From positions 1 through 64,000 of the forward strand of contig NZ_QFLI01000002.1 of the NCBI RefSeq assembly GCF_003202155.1: a stretch of DNA of 64,000 bases, read 5' to 3'. The notes under the pieces were generated by a model, which did not search any database, was not told the origin of the DNA, and saw nothing but the letters and a program-made list of their open reading frames with translations. Source of the stretch: Marinifilum breve. GTDB lineage: Bacteria > Bacteroidota > Bacteroidia > Bacteroidales > Marinifilaceae. The translations under genes and the position numbers were made by a program. Below are positions 35,212 through 43,287 of the stretch, one piece after another (within the stretch, counting starts at the first letter, position 1; each line of letters opens with the position of its first letter).

Positions 35212-35274
35212 GTTTTTGTAATACAAAAACTCTTGTGCCTTTCGGCAGGGACTTTTCATCGGATGATGAAAAGT
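35212..35274. other. Candidate oriT: paired inverted repeats before mobC
   Basis: Two perfect inverted repeats in the 222-base gap upstream of the mobilisation genes: GTTTTTGTA 35212-35220 / TACAAAAAC 35222-35230, and ACTTTTCATC 35251-35260 / GATGAAAAGT 35265-35274. Origins of transfer commonly lie just upstream of relaxosome genes and consist of such repeats beside the nick site. No nic site could be recognised. Confidence 0.45.
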
Positions 35275-35305
35275 TTGATTCTGCGAAGGCTAATGAATAA
35301 AAGCT

Positions 35306-35683
35306 ATGAGACCCAAAACAGATGAACATGAGAAATTGGATGTCTTGCTGGTTGTTCGCTTGAGCAAACTGGAAAAGAGGTTACTAGAAAAAAGAAGCAG
35401 GGAGGAAGGCTACCGAACCTTGAGTGATTTTTGCAGGGCCAAGTTGATAAAGAGAAGAGAGATTAAAAAAATAGAAGTATCTGAGGAGTTTGTAATCATT
35501 ACCAAAAAGTTGGACTATGACCTCAACAAGGTTGGAGTGAATCTCAATCAGGTTGCCAAAGCCATTAATTCCAGTCAGATCTATCAATTGAGCAAGGCTG
35601 ATCAAGTAGTCTTTCAACGGCTTTTACAGGAGCTTCGCAACTGTTTTTCTGTATTGCAAAACTACATGGACATGATAGAGTAG
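35306..35683 (+). CDS. MobC-like relaxosome accessory protein
   Basis: 125 residues. N-terminal ribbon-helix-helix-like part (VVRLSKLEKRLLEKRSREEG, TLSDFCRAKLIKR) then LDYDLNKVGVNLNQVAKAIN, the signature of plasmid mobilisation relaxosome (MobC/MbpB) proteins. It likely binds oriT next to the relaxase. A gap of 18 bases separates it from the relaxase gene. Confidence 0.85.
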   Translation: MRPKTDEHEKLDVLLVVRLSKLEKRLLEKRSREEGYRTLSDFCRAKLIKRREIKKIEVSEEFVIITKKLDYDLNKVGVNLNQVAKAINSSQIYQLSKADQVVFQRLLQELRNCFSVLQNYMDMIE

Positions 35684-35701
35684 CTATCCAATTCCCCAGA
35701 T

Positions 35702-36610
35702 ATGGTTATTGTTATCCATCAAACCAAGAGTACCGAGAATGCATTTTTGTACAATGAAAAGAAAGTTGAGCAGAAGGTGGCCAGCTTTTTCCACAGCCGT
35801 AATACCAAAGCCATCAATCCCTTTTTCTACAATAAAAACCATCGTTTAAAGGAATTTACAGACATCGATAAGCTCAATCCTCGTATTAAAAACAAATGCC
35901 TTCATATCTCCTTAAATCCATCTACAGAAGACTGTCAAAAATTAAATGATAAAACGATACGTGTTGAGATAGATGAGTTTATGAAGTATATGGGCTATAA
36001 AAAACAGCCTTATTTTGTCTATAAACATAAGGATTTGGAGAGAGTGCATTTTCATATTGTTTCAACTCGAATTGATTGCCAAACAGGTCTTAAAATTAAA
36101 GATAGCCATGAACGTCAGAAAGCTCAGAAATTTATTCATCAGTTTAATTGTAAATATCAAATCCAGCAGAATAAAAGCAAGGAGGATATTGCCTTTAAGT
36201 TTTCACCTCATGGTCGGAATCTTAAACAAAGCCTGGAACATCTTTTTCAATTTCTAAATCAGTTGGAGTGTATTAATTCAAAAGCTCTTTATGATGAAGC
36301 TTTAAAACAATTCAATGTGGAAATTCGAAAATCAGGAAAAGGGCATGTTGTTGTGGTCACGAATGATAAGGAAGAACCAATTAGATATCCCATACGATTG
36401 TCAAAATTTCGAGAAAAGCCACATTTCTTGGGGCAGGAGACAAAAAAACTTGAAGTACAAACTAATAAGGCTATACTTAAATCAAGTCATAATAGTTTAT
36501 TAATGGATTTTGTCAAAGAGTTGAACTGGCACTTGAAATATCAGGATATTAAAAATCAAAAAGGTAAAAAGTACAAAACGAGAAAGAAAAGATATAGTAA
36601 AAGACTCTAG
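35702..36610 (+). CDS. Relaxase / mobilisation nuclease (MobA/VirD2-like)
   Basis: 302 residues. The metal-binding HUH-type motif is in YKHKDLERVHFHIVSTRID near residues 105-123. N-terminal FLYNEKKVEQKVASFF and CLHISLNPSTED match Bacteroidota relaxases. It nicks oriT and leads single-stranded DNA into the channel. The C-terminus is Lys/Arg-rich. This gene ends the conjugation block; 299 bases without a gene follow and must hold the promoter of the defence operon. Confidence 0.88.
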   Translation: MVIVIHQTKSTENAFLYNEKKVEQKVASFFHSRNTKAINPFFYNKNHRLKEFTDIDKLNPRIKNKCLHISLNPSTEDCQKLNDKTIRVEIDEFMKYMGYKKQPYFVYKHKDLERVHFHIVSTRIDCQTGLKIKDSHERQKAQKFIHQFNCKYQIQQNKSKEDIAFKFSPHGRNLKQSLEHLFQFLNQLECINSKALYDEALKQFNVEIRKSGKGHVVVVTNDKEEPIRYPIRLSKFREKPHFLGQETKKLEVQTNKAILKSSHNSLLMDFVKELNWHLKYQDIKNQKGKKYKTRKKRYSKRL

Positions 36611-36909
36611 TGGAATTTTGTAATTAGATTTATATCTAAAAGATAATCACGATATTTCTAACAAACTTGGCCAGATATAAAACAGCCCTCAATTATTTCA
36701 TTTAAACCTTGGGACAGTAGTTTTAAAATTGTGTTAAATGTGTGATAAATTCGAATAAAGTTTTTGCTGCTGCCTGTAACAGAGTGTGACATAAGTTATA
36801 ATGTTGTAGTTGTTTTTATATTATGGTCATATTCTAAAAAATGGCAAACTTGACACTTTAGGTTTACATAGTAATTTAGTAATTTCGAAATATTTTCAGA
36901 TTATATATT

Positions 36910-37329
36910 ATGGCAGACGTCCATTCTAAAAAAACTCGTTCATTCAATATGTCAAGAATAAAAGGGAAAAATACTTTACCTGAAATCTTGGTGCGTAAAC
37001 ATCTGTTTTCAAATGGATTTAGATATCGGTTGAATGTTACGACATTACCGGGAAAACCTGACATTGTCTTACGAAAGTATAATACGGTTATCTTTGTAAA
37101 TGGTTGTTTTTGGCATGGACACAATGGGTGCAGATACTTTGTCATTCCGAAAACCAGAACTGATTGGTGGAAAGAAAAAATCTCTAATACGCAAAATAGA
37201 GATCGTTTAAATATTTCTTGTTTACAGGAAATGGGTTGGAAGGTAATCACAGTATGGGAGTGTCAACTAAAGGATAACCAGGAAAAGTGTCTCGAAAACT
37301 TATTAATGCTATTAAAAAACAATGACTAG
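36910..37329 (+). CDS. vsr: Vsr very-short-patch repair endonuclease
   Basis: 139 residues. Vsr family features: RIKGKNTLPEILVRKHLFSN, FRYRLNVTTLPGKPDIVLRK (catalytic Asp in the PDI segment), FVNGCFWHGHNGCR with Cys/His zinc ligands, and a final GWKVITVWECQL. Vsr nicks beside the T of T:G mismatches that arise by deamination of 5-methylcytosine, so it fits with the C5 methyltransferase whose start overlaps its end by 8 bases. First gene of the defence operon. Confidence 0.93.
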   Translation: MADVHSKKTRSFNMSRIKGKNTLPEILVRKHLFSNGFRYRLNVTTLPGKPDIVLRKYNTVIFVNGCFWHGHNGCRYFVIPKTRTDWWKEKISNTQNRDRLNISCLQEMGWKVITVWECQLKDNQEKCLENLLMLLKNND

Positions 37330-38956
37330 AAAAATACCTATAATTGATTTATTTGCTGGACCTGGAGGATTGGGAGAAGGTTTTTCGTCATTAAAAGATG
37401 ATAAAGGAAATCGTGTGTTCGATATAAAATTATCCATTGAAAAGGATGAGAATGCACATCAAACATTGCGTTTGAGAAGTTTTTTCAGAAAGCTGGATGA
37501 AAATAGAGTTCCCGATCTTTATTATGATTTTATAAAGGAAAATAATTCAAAAAGGAAAAATGAATTATTTAAGGAACTCACTGGTAAATATTCAGAGCAA
37601 TGGGAACAGGCTGAAGATGAAGCCTGGCATTGTGAATTACCATTTCCTGAAGAGACAAAGACAAAGAATGGTATAGAATATACAATTGGCTATACTCAGG
37701 AGCAAATTAATAAAAGGCATGTCGAAATAGATACTCGAATTAAAAAGAGTTTAGATCGGGAAAAGAATTTTCTTCTAATTGGCGGCCCACCATGCCAGGC
37801 CTACTCCCTGGTTGGAAGATCCCGTAACCAGGGAATATCCAATTCTGATCATCGTGTGCACCTATACAAAGAATATCTCAGGATTATTGCAAAACATCAT
37901 CCTGCCGTTTTTGTGATGGAAAACGTAAAAGGCTTACTGTCTGCCAATGTTAATGGTGAGCGTATGTTTGATTTAATTAAAAGTGATTTACAGGATCCAA
38001 ATTCTGTCTTTCCGGATTTAAAGTCTTCAAAATATAAAGTTTATTCATTTGTAAAGCAACCGGAATCGTTTGATTTGATGGGGTTTCCTGCGTATGAGGA
38101 TAACACAGATTTTCTGATCCAGTCTGAGAGGTATGGTATTCCCCAAAGAAGGCATCGTGTCATTTTATTAGGTGTTAGAGAGGATATTAAATACGATGGA
38201 AAACAGGTTCTTGATCCAGAAGAGCAGGTAAGTTTAGATAAGGTTATTGGAAATCTACCTAAATTGAGAAGTGGAATTGGCAGGCAAATTATTGGTAAAA
38301 ACGAAAAGGGTAATCATAAATATGCCAAAATAGAGAACAATCTTAAAAATTGGTCTAATGCTGTCTATGAATCTGCAAAAAAATTAAAATCAGAATTTCC
38401 AAATATAAACTCTAAGGCATTCCAGAATTTATCAAATAACCAAGGAGCAAATTTTGTTAAGACAAAGTTAAATGAGAAAAACAATCCATTGTTTAAGAAT
38501 TGGTATCAAGATAAGCGTTTAAACGGTGTTTTAAATCACGAAACCAGAACTCATTTGAAAGAAGACCTTTGTAGATACTTATTTTCTTCTATTTACCTGG
38601 AAGAAAAAGGAGACTTTCCAAAGCTTAGAGATTATCCGGAGTGGTTATTGCCTGAGCATAAAAATGCCAAAGGTGGAAAGTTTGCAGATAGATTCAGAAC
38701 GCAACGTCCTGATATCCCTGCTACAACAATTACAAGTCATATTTCTAAAGATGGTCATTACTTTATCCATTACGATCCTAAACAGTGTAGAAGTCTGACT
38801 GTTAGAGAAGCTGCCAGAATACAAACATTCCCGGATAACTATTATTTCTGCGGTACTCGTACCCAACAATATCATCAGGTTGGGAATGCTGTGCCTCCAT
38901 ATATAGCCAATCAAATAGCAAAAATTGTATGTGAAATATTTAAATCATGTGTTTAA
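37322..38956 (+). CDS. drmMII: C5-cytosine DNA methyltransferase (DrmMII-like)
   Basis: 544 residues, long for the family because of insertions. Motif I DLFAGPGGLGEGF near 8-20, motif IV GGPPCQAYSLVGR near 153 with the catalytic Cys, motif VI FVMENVKG near 198, motif VIII QRRHRVILLGVR near 274, and motifs IX-X REAARIQTFPDNYYFCG and YHQVGNAVPPYIA at the end. In a class 2 DISARM system this enzyme marks self DNA. The recognition sequence cannot be read. It overlaps vsr and the next gene (10 bases). Confidence 0.88.
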   Translation: MTRKIPIIDLFAGPGGLGEGFSSLKDDKGNRVFDIKLSIEKDENAHQTLRLRSFFRKLDENRVPDLYYDFIKENNSKRKNELFKELTGKYSEQWEQAEDEAWHCELPFPEETKTKNGIEYTIGYTQEQINKRHVEIDTRIKKSLDREKNFLLIGGPPCQAYSLVGRSRNQGISNSDHRVHLYKEYLRIIAKHHPAVFVMENVKGLLSANVNGERMFDLIKSDLQDPNSVFPDLKSSKYKVYSFVKQPESFDLMGFPAYEDNTDFLIQSERYGIPQRRHRVILLGVREDIKYDGKQVLDPEEQVSLDKVIGNLPKLRSGIGRQIIGKNEKGNHKYAKIENNLKNWSNAVYESAKKLKSEFPNINSKAFQNLSNNQGANFVKTKLNEKNNPLFKNWYQDKRLNGVLNHETRTHLKEDLCRYLFSSIYLEEKGDFPKLRDYPEWLLPEHKNAKGGKFADRFRTQRPDIPATTITSHISKDGHYFIHYDPKQCRSLTVREAARIQTFPDNYYFCGTRTQQYHQVGNAVPPYIANQIAKIVCEIFKSCV

Positions 38957-41472
38957 AGAGCATTGTAAAACAAAAAGTAGAAGAGAACTTAGCATTCTTA
39001 AGAAAAATAGAGTTAGATTCTCAAGTGATTGATAAAGGAGATTTTATATCTAATAGATTACTTCCTTATTTATTTTTCACAAATACAATCGATAAGAATT
39101 ATCGCATAATTCCAATATTTCTAAGAAAGAATGAGGATATAGTTCACCTTCCTTTGTTCTATGCTTTAGCACTGTTTAAAATATATTCAGAGGATTTTTT
39201 AGGTTCGCTTAACTTCACCAATAAGTATTTTCATAGCCAGGAAATAAATTTAAAGGATCTCGATGGAGATATTTCTTCAATTATTGGAATAGATTATTTG
39301 GCAAACAATTTTGTTGTAAAAGCAGGTAAAGGAAATATTAAATATCTGGATTTTGATTTTGTGGATACAATTAGCAGTATGAATAGGTATACTGGTTATT
39401 ATCGGAAATTGGAGCCACTTATTTCTTCAGTAAAAAAATATCTGAATTATATTAAAATTGGGAAAAATCCTTTGGAGCTGATTCAAAATATGGCTTCAAA
39501 TAATTTTAGGTCGAAAAATTATAATCAAGGGGCTCTTTTTTTTACACATAATCCTCGACTTTTAAAATCATCAGAATTTAAGGATTTTACTATTAATAAT
39601 GTTCCATTTCTTGATACTATACCAGCTAGTAGAGTGGATTATAGACTTGGAGATATAAATTTTGAGCGTCTTGGTAGTAGACGTTGTAAAGCAGGAAAGG
39701 AGATTAATAAGATTAAAGAATTTATCGCTTTTACATCATTAGATTATTATGATTCATATTTTGAAATAAAAGGGGAGCGAGGGTGGCTTAATACGCTAAT
39801 ATTTGATTTTACTAAAGATACAAAGTATTTCAAAGATATTATTCAAACTATTTCTACTGATTATTCTTCTCATTTAGATGCTGAAGGAATAAAAGATATC
39901 TATATGGTATTTAACGAAAAAGACATACCTCTTTTCCGCGATATTAATCTGGATGACGTTAATTATTCTCCTTTCTTACTGAGTCTAGATCAAAAAAAGG
40001 AGTTGCTTAATGATTTGTATTTGAATGAAGTCAAGTCGATTGGGTTTGATATTTTTGATTTTGATAATGAATTTAAACATGTAGGGAATATATTAAGGGA
40101 ATTTTGTAGAAGTGTTCATATAAGTGATTTATTTAGTGCGGTTTTAGCTCCCTTTTATCAAATTAAAAAAAGGTTTAATTCTTTTTATGACGAAAACGAC
40201 TTCAGAGACCAGTTAAAGAGTTTTAAGGATGAAATTTTGAAAATCCAACGTGATTGGTTTTATAGTTCGGAGTGGAAGGAGAAAATTGAATTCATTTATT
40301 CTTTTATAGATAGACTTCAAGGAAAACTAAATAATGATAAGCTATTTTACTTATTGGATAAGCAAATAACTAAAACTTCAAATGTTTGTGTTGTTTCATA
40401 TAATGACGATAATAATGATCATGAATATTTTAGATCTGTAACAGGTTTGTCTGACGTAGATTTCTATAATCCTAATAGCCTAAAAAATGTTTTGACTTTG
40501 TTTGAAAAATACGAATATGTATTTGCATTTAATAGTTCAAGAGATTTGTCTTACATCTGTTCTTTAAATCTTTTTAGAAATAGTATTTATCTACTTCATA
40601 ATACAAATGAAAAAAGAATTTATCAAAGTATAAAAGAAAACAAACTTGTTGAGAAATTAAGTGACGAGTCTAAATTATCTGAAGTATTAAACATCAATAG
40701 GAAAACTAATAATCAACAGCAGGAACAGATAAAGAATGATTTGATTAAAGATGAAGAGGAATTTGATCTTGATGTGTTTGTTCAGGAGATTTTAAAAGAG
40801 AATAAAGGAAATAAAATTTATAGATATGATTCAAGAGTGAATAGGGATACTGTGACTCTGTTTTTTAAAGATAGATCGTCAATGTCAGTAAGTAGTAGTA
40901 AATACTTTTTCATTCACAAAGAAGATTTAGCAGTTTTAAAGGATTGTCATGTGAAGGCTCAGGATTTAAAAGAAGGTGATATTCTCTTTGTATTAAAGCA
41001 TGATAATGAGGAGTTTGAAAAGTTGATTTGGAAAGTTGCAGAGGATTATCCAGAAATTGAAACAATTTTAAAAGATGATCAGGAATGGCGTAGATGTATT
41101 GAAGATTACATATACCAAAATAATATAACAAAGGACGATTTTAGTGATAGATTGAAGAGCCTTGGTTATTCAATTGGTGGGGCGGCAATTTCTACTTGGA
41201 TGTCTTCAGATGTATATCAACCAAGAAATTTGGAAAAGCTAATTACTGTTTTAAGCGAATTAGAAGTAATCCTGATGAATAAAAAAGATGATTACTTAAC
41301 AGCGATAAAAACAGCCAAAAAACTTAAAACGAAATTGCCACATGAACTGCAAAAACTATACATAGCAGATCTTAATGATCTAGATTACACTTCGAATTAT
41401 GAATTTCCCGAGTTAACGAAAAAAATGTATCAGTTCATGGACATAAAAACAATTAGTCTAATCATTAAATAG
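38947..41472 (+). CDS. Large protein of the DISARM-like operon, DrmE candidate
   Basis: 841 residues, strongly AT-rich, no membrane helix or signal. It contains CVVSYNDDNNDHEYFRSVTG near 480 and a C-terminal region (about 615-700) with NRDTVTLFFKDRSSMSVSSS and VKAQDLKEGDILFVLKHDNE, followed by a helical part with YSIGGAAISTWMSSDVYQPR that looks like an HTH. Place (between a C5 methyltransferase and DrmA/DrmB), size and the L-x-x-GD strand fit DrmE of class 2 DISARM. I cannot confirm it by alignment. Confidence 0.55.
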   Translation: MCLKSIVKQKVEENLAFLRKIELDSQVIDKGDFISNRLLPYLFFTNTIDKNYRIIPIFLRKNEDIVHLPLFYALALFKIYSEDFLGSLNFTNKYFHSQEINLKDLDGDISSIIGIDYLANNFVVKAGKGNIKYLDFDFVDTISSMNRYTGYYRKLEPLISSVKKYLNYIKIGKNPLELIQNMASNNFRSKNYNQGALFFTHNPRLLKSSEFKDFTINNVPFLDTIPASRVDYRLGDINFERLGSRRCKAGKEINKIKEFIAFTSLDYYDSYFEIKGERGWLNTLIFDFTKDTKYFKDIIQTISTDYSSHLDAEGIKDIYMVFNEKDIPLFRDINLDDVNYSPFLLSLDQKKELLNDLYLNEVKSIGFDIFDFDNEFKHVGNILREFCRSVHISDLFSAVLAPFYQIKKRFNSFYDENDFRDQLKSFKDEILKIQRDWFYSSEWKEKIEFIYSFIDRLQGKLNNDKLFYLLDKQITKTSNVCVVSYNDDNNDHEYFRSVTGLSDVDFYNPNSLKNVLTLFEKYEYVFAFNSSRDLSYICSLNLFRNSIYLLHNTNEKRIYQSIKENKLVEKLSDESKLSEVLNINRKTNNQQQEQIKNDLIKDEEEFDLDVFVQEILKENKGNKIYRYDSRVNRDTVTLFFKDRSSMSVSSSKYFFIHKEDLAVLKDCHVKAQDLKEGDILFVLKHDNEEFEKLIWKVAEDYPEIETILKDDQEWRRCIEDYIYQNNITKDDFSDRLKSLGYSIGGAAISTWMSSDVYQPRNLEKLITVLSELEVILMNKKDDYLTAIKTAKKLKTKLPHELQKLYIADLNDLDYTSNYEFPELTKKMYQFMDIKTISLIIK

Positions 41473-41474
41473 CA

Positions 41475-42359
41475 ATGAATATATTTCCAAGTATTATTGA
41501 TAAAGGAGAATTTAATTCTAATGCTGAGTATAAAGTTTATCAGCATGCTGTTGAATCAAATATTTTCGAAAAAAATAAACATTGTTTTTTCTTTCACTCA
41601 GTAAAAAATCCTACGCCTGGCGATTATAAATTAATGGGTGAAACAGACTTTATTTATTTAGATAGAGAAATAGTTCTGTTTATTGAAGTCAAAGGAGGTC
41701 AGGTTAAGTTTGATTCGACAAGTAATAAATGGTGGGTAATGGGTGGTACTAAAGAAAAGGATCCATTTTCTCAAGCTGCGAATAACTTATTTGATTACAG
41801 AGATAAGAAATTAACAGGATTATTTAACGGAAAGCAAGAGGTGAGACGTTTAATGTTTGGATATTGTGTATTTTTTCCTGATTGTAATAAACCTGTGTCA
41901 TTTAATAAGTATAAAAAAGGGAATTTAGAATATGACCCGGAATTGATTATAGATTACAATGATTTTGAAAATAGAAGTTTTTCAAATATTATTCATCAGC
42001 TAAAAGCTTATTGGAAAAATCACGAGTCATATAAACGGATTAATCCAACAGGACTGTCTCGTCAGGAGTTATTTAAAATAAAAAGTTTCATTAGAAGAGA
42101 TATTGTTTTTGAAATGCCATGGACAAATCTTTTGAAAAAGAATGATGCTTATTTTAAAAGATATACCGATCATGCTCAAATGCAGACACTATTACTTCTT
42201 GAGGATAATTCACGTATGGGAGCTATTGTGAAAGGAGGTCCAGGAACTGGAAAAACATGGTTAGCTCTGGAACAGGCTAAGAGACTTGATCTTAAAAATA
42301 AAAAAGTTTTATTCTTGTGCTTCAATAAGAATCTTTCTATTTTTTGCAACAACAATTAG
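41475..42359 (+). CDS. NERD nuclease plus P-loop, N-terminal part of split helicase
   Basis: 294 residues starting 2 bases after the previous stop. The N-terminal NERD-type PD-(D/E)xK nuclease (about 5-130) has GETDFIYLDREIVLFIEVKG, with Asp and the E-x-K catalytic set. Then comes the first part of a superfamily 1 helicase with Walker A AIVKGGPGTGKTWLALEQAK near 253. The frame ends within LCFNKNLSIF-CNNN; the remaining helicase continues in another frame from 42344. One missing T in the run at 42340-42345 would explain this. Confidence 0.8.
   Translation: MNIFPSIIDKGEFNSNAEYKVYQHAVESNIFEKNKHCFFFHSVKNPTPGDYKLMGETDFIYLDREIVLFIEVKGGQVKFDSTSNKWWVMGGTKEKDPFSQAANNLFDYRDKKLTGLFNGKQEVRRLMFGYCVFFPDCNKPVSFNKYKKGNLEYDPELIIDYNDFENRSFSNIIHQLKAYWKNHESYKRINPTGLSRQELFKIKSFIRRDIVFEMPWTNLLKKNDAYFKRYTDHAQMQTLLLLEDNSRMGAIVKGGPGTGKTWLALEQAKRLDLKNKKVLFLCFNKNLSIFCNNN
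42340..42345 (+). other. T6 run at frameshift between the two helicase halves
   Basis: The six Ts here separate the frames of the two halves. With seven, the reading IFLQQQLGQLD would be continuous. The site could be a true mutation, a slippery or phase-variable run, or a base-call error. Confidence 0.6.
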
Positions 42360-43285
42360 GTCAACTTGATACAACAAATGTTTATGCAATCCATATTGAT
42401 TTATTTTATAGTCAGGTTTTAAAAGAAACATTTAATGTTTCTATTGCCAAACTAAAAGAAGAATGGATACAAAAATATTCAACTGGAGGTTATGAAAATG
42501 AACATCAGTTTTGGCAACAGGAAGTTCCTTTAAGTGTATATAACTATTTTAATGATTATGATGTCGATAAATTTGATTTTGTGATTATGGATGAATCACA
42601 AGACTATTTTTCAGAATACCATATTGACGCAATTAATTGTTTTTTAGATGGAGGATTTGAATCGGGTAAGTTTTTAATATGTATCGATAATGAGAATCAG
42701 GATATTTACTTGAATAATACTAAAGATTTCGAAGAGTATTTTAAGAGTATTTATCCAAACTATATAACTAGACTTACAAGAAATTGTAGGAATCCTCAAA
42801 AACTAACGGATATAGCTTATCACTTTACAGGTTTGACTAAAATGGATTGCTATTTCAAAGAACCGGTAAAAAATTCAGAATTGAAATATTATCAAAATAA
42901 AGAAGATTTAAAAAATAGAATATTAAATTTTATTGTAAATAAAAAAAATGAAGGGATTGGATTAAAAAATATATCTGTTCTCTGTTTTGATTCTTGTTTA
43001 CAGGATGAGATGATAAGTTGTAAACCTGAATTATTCTATTCAATAACTGAAGAATCTTTGTTTTTGGAAGATAAAATCCTTGTGTCTACAGCACACTCTT
43101 TTAAAGGACTCGAAAATCAATTCATTCTTTTTGTTGGACCTGAGAATTATAAATCGGCCAATATAAATCAAAAGAAGGTGATTTTTAATGCTTTCATGAG
43201 AGCTCAGTATCAATTTGTATACTTTATGCATGATAACTATAGAACTGTTGTAGATAGCGAATTTGCAAACAATGTAATAAGTTAA
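42344..43285 (+). CDS. Superfamily 1 helicase, C-terminal part of split NERD-helicase
   Basis: 313 residues read from a TTG at 42344 that is probably not a true start. The sequence LQQQLGQLDTTNVYAIHIDL joins smoothly to the upstream frame if a T is added. Walker B FDFVIMDESQDYFSEY near 77, motif IV-like TRLTRNCRNPQKLTDIAYHF, and C-terminal ILVSTAHSFKGLENQFILFV (UvrD-like 2B/motif V). As one protein the pair would be about 600 residues: NERD nuclease plus UvrD/DUF2075-type helicase. Two bases separate it from drmA. Confidence 0.75.
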   Translation: MQQQLGQLDTTNVYAIHIDLFYSQVLKETFNVSIAKLKEEWIQKYSTGGYENEHQFWQQEVPLSVYNYFNDYDVDKFDFVIMDESQDYFSEYHIDAINCFLDGGFESGKFLICIDNENQDIYLNNTKDFEEYFKSIYPNYITRLTRNCRNPQKLTDIAYHFTGLTKMDCYFKEPVKNSELKYYQNKEDLKNRILNFIVNKKNEGIGLKNISVLCFDSCLQDEMISCKPELFYSITEESLFLEDKILVSTAHSFKGLENQFILFVGPENYKSANINQKKVIFNAFMRAQYQFVYFMHDNYRTVVDSEFANNVIS

Positions 43286-43287
43286 TT

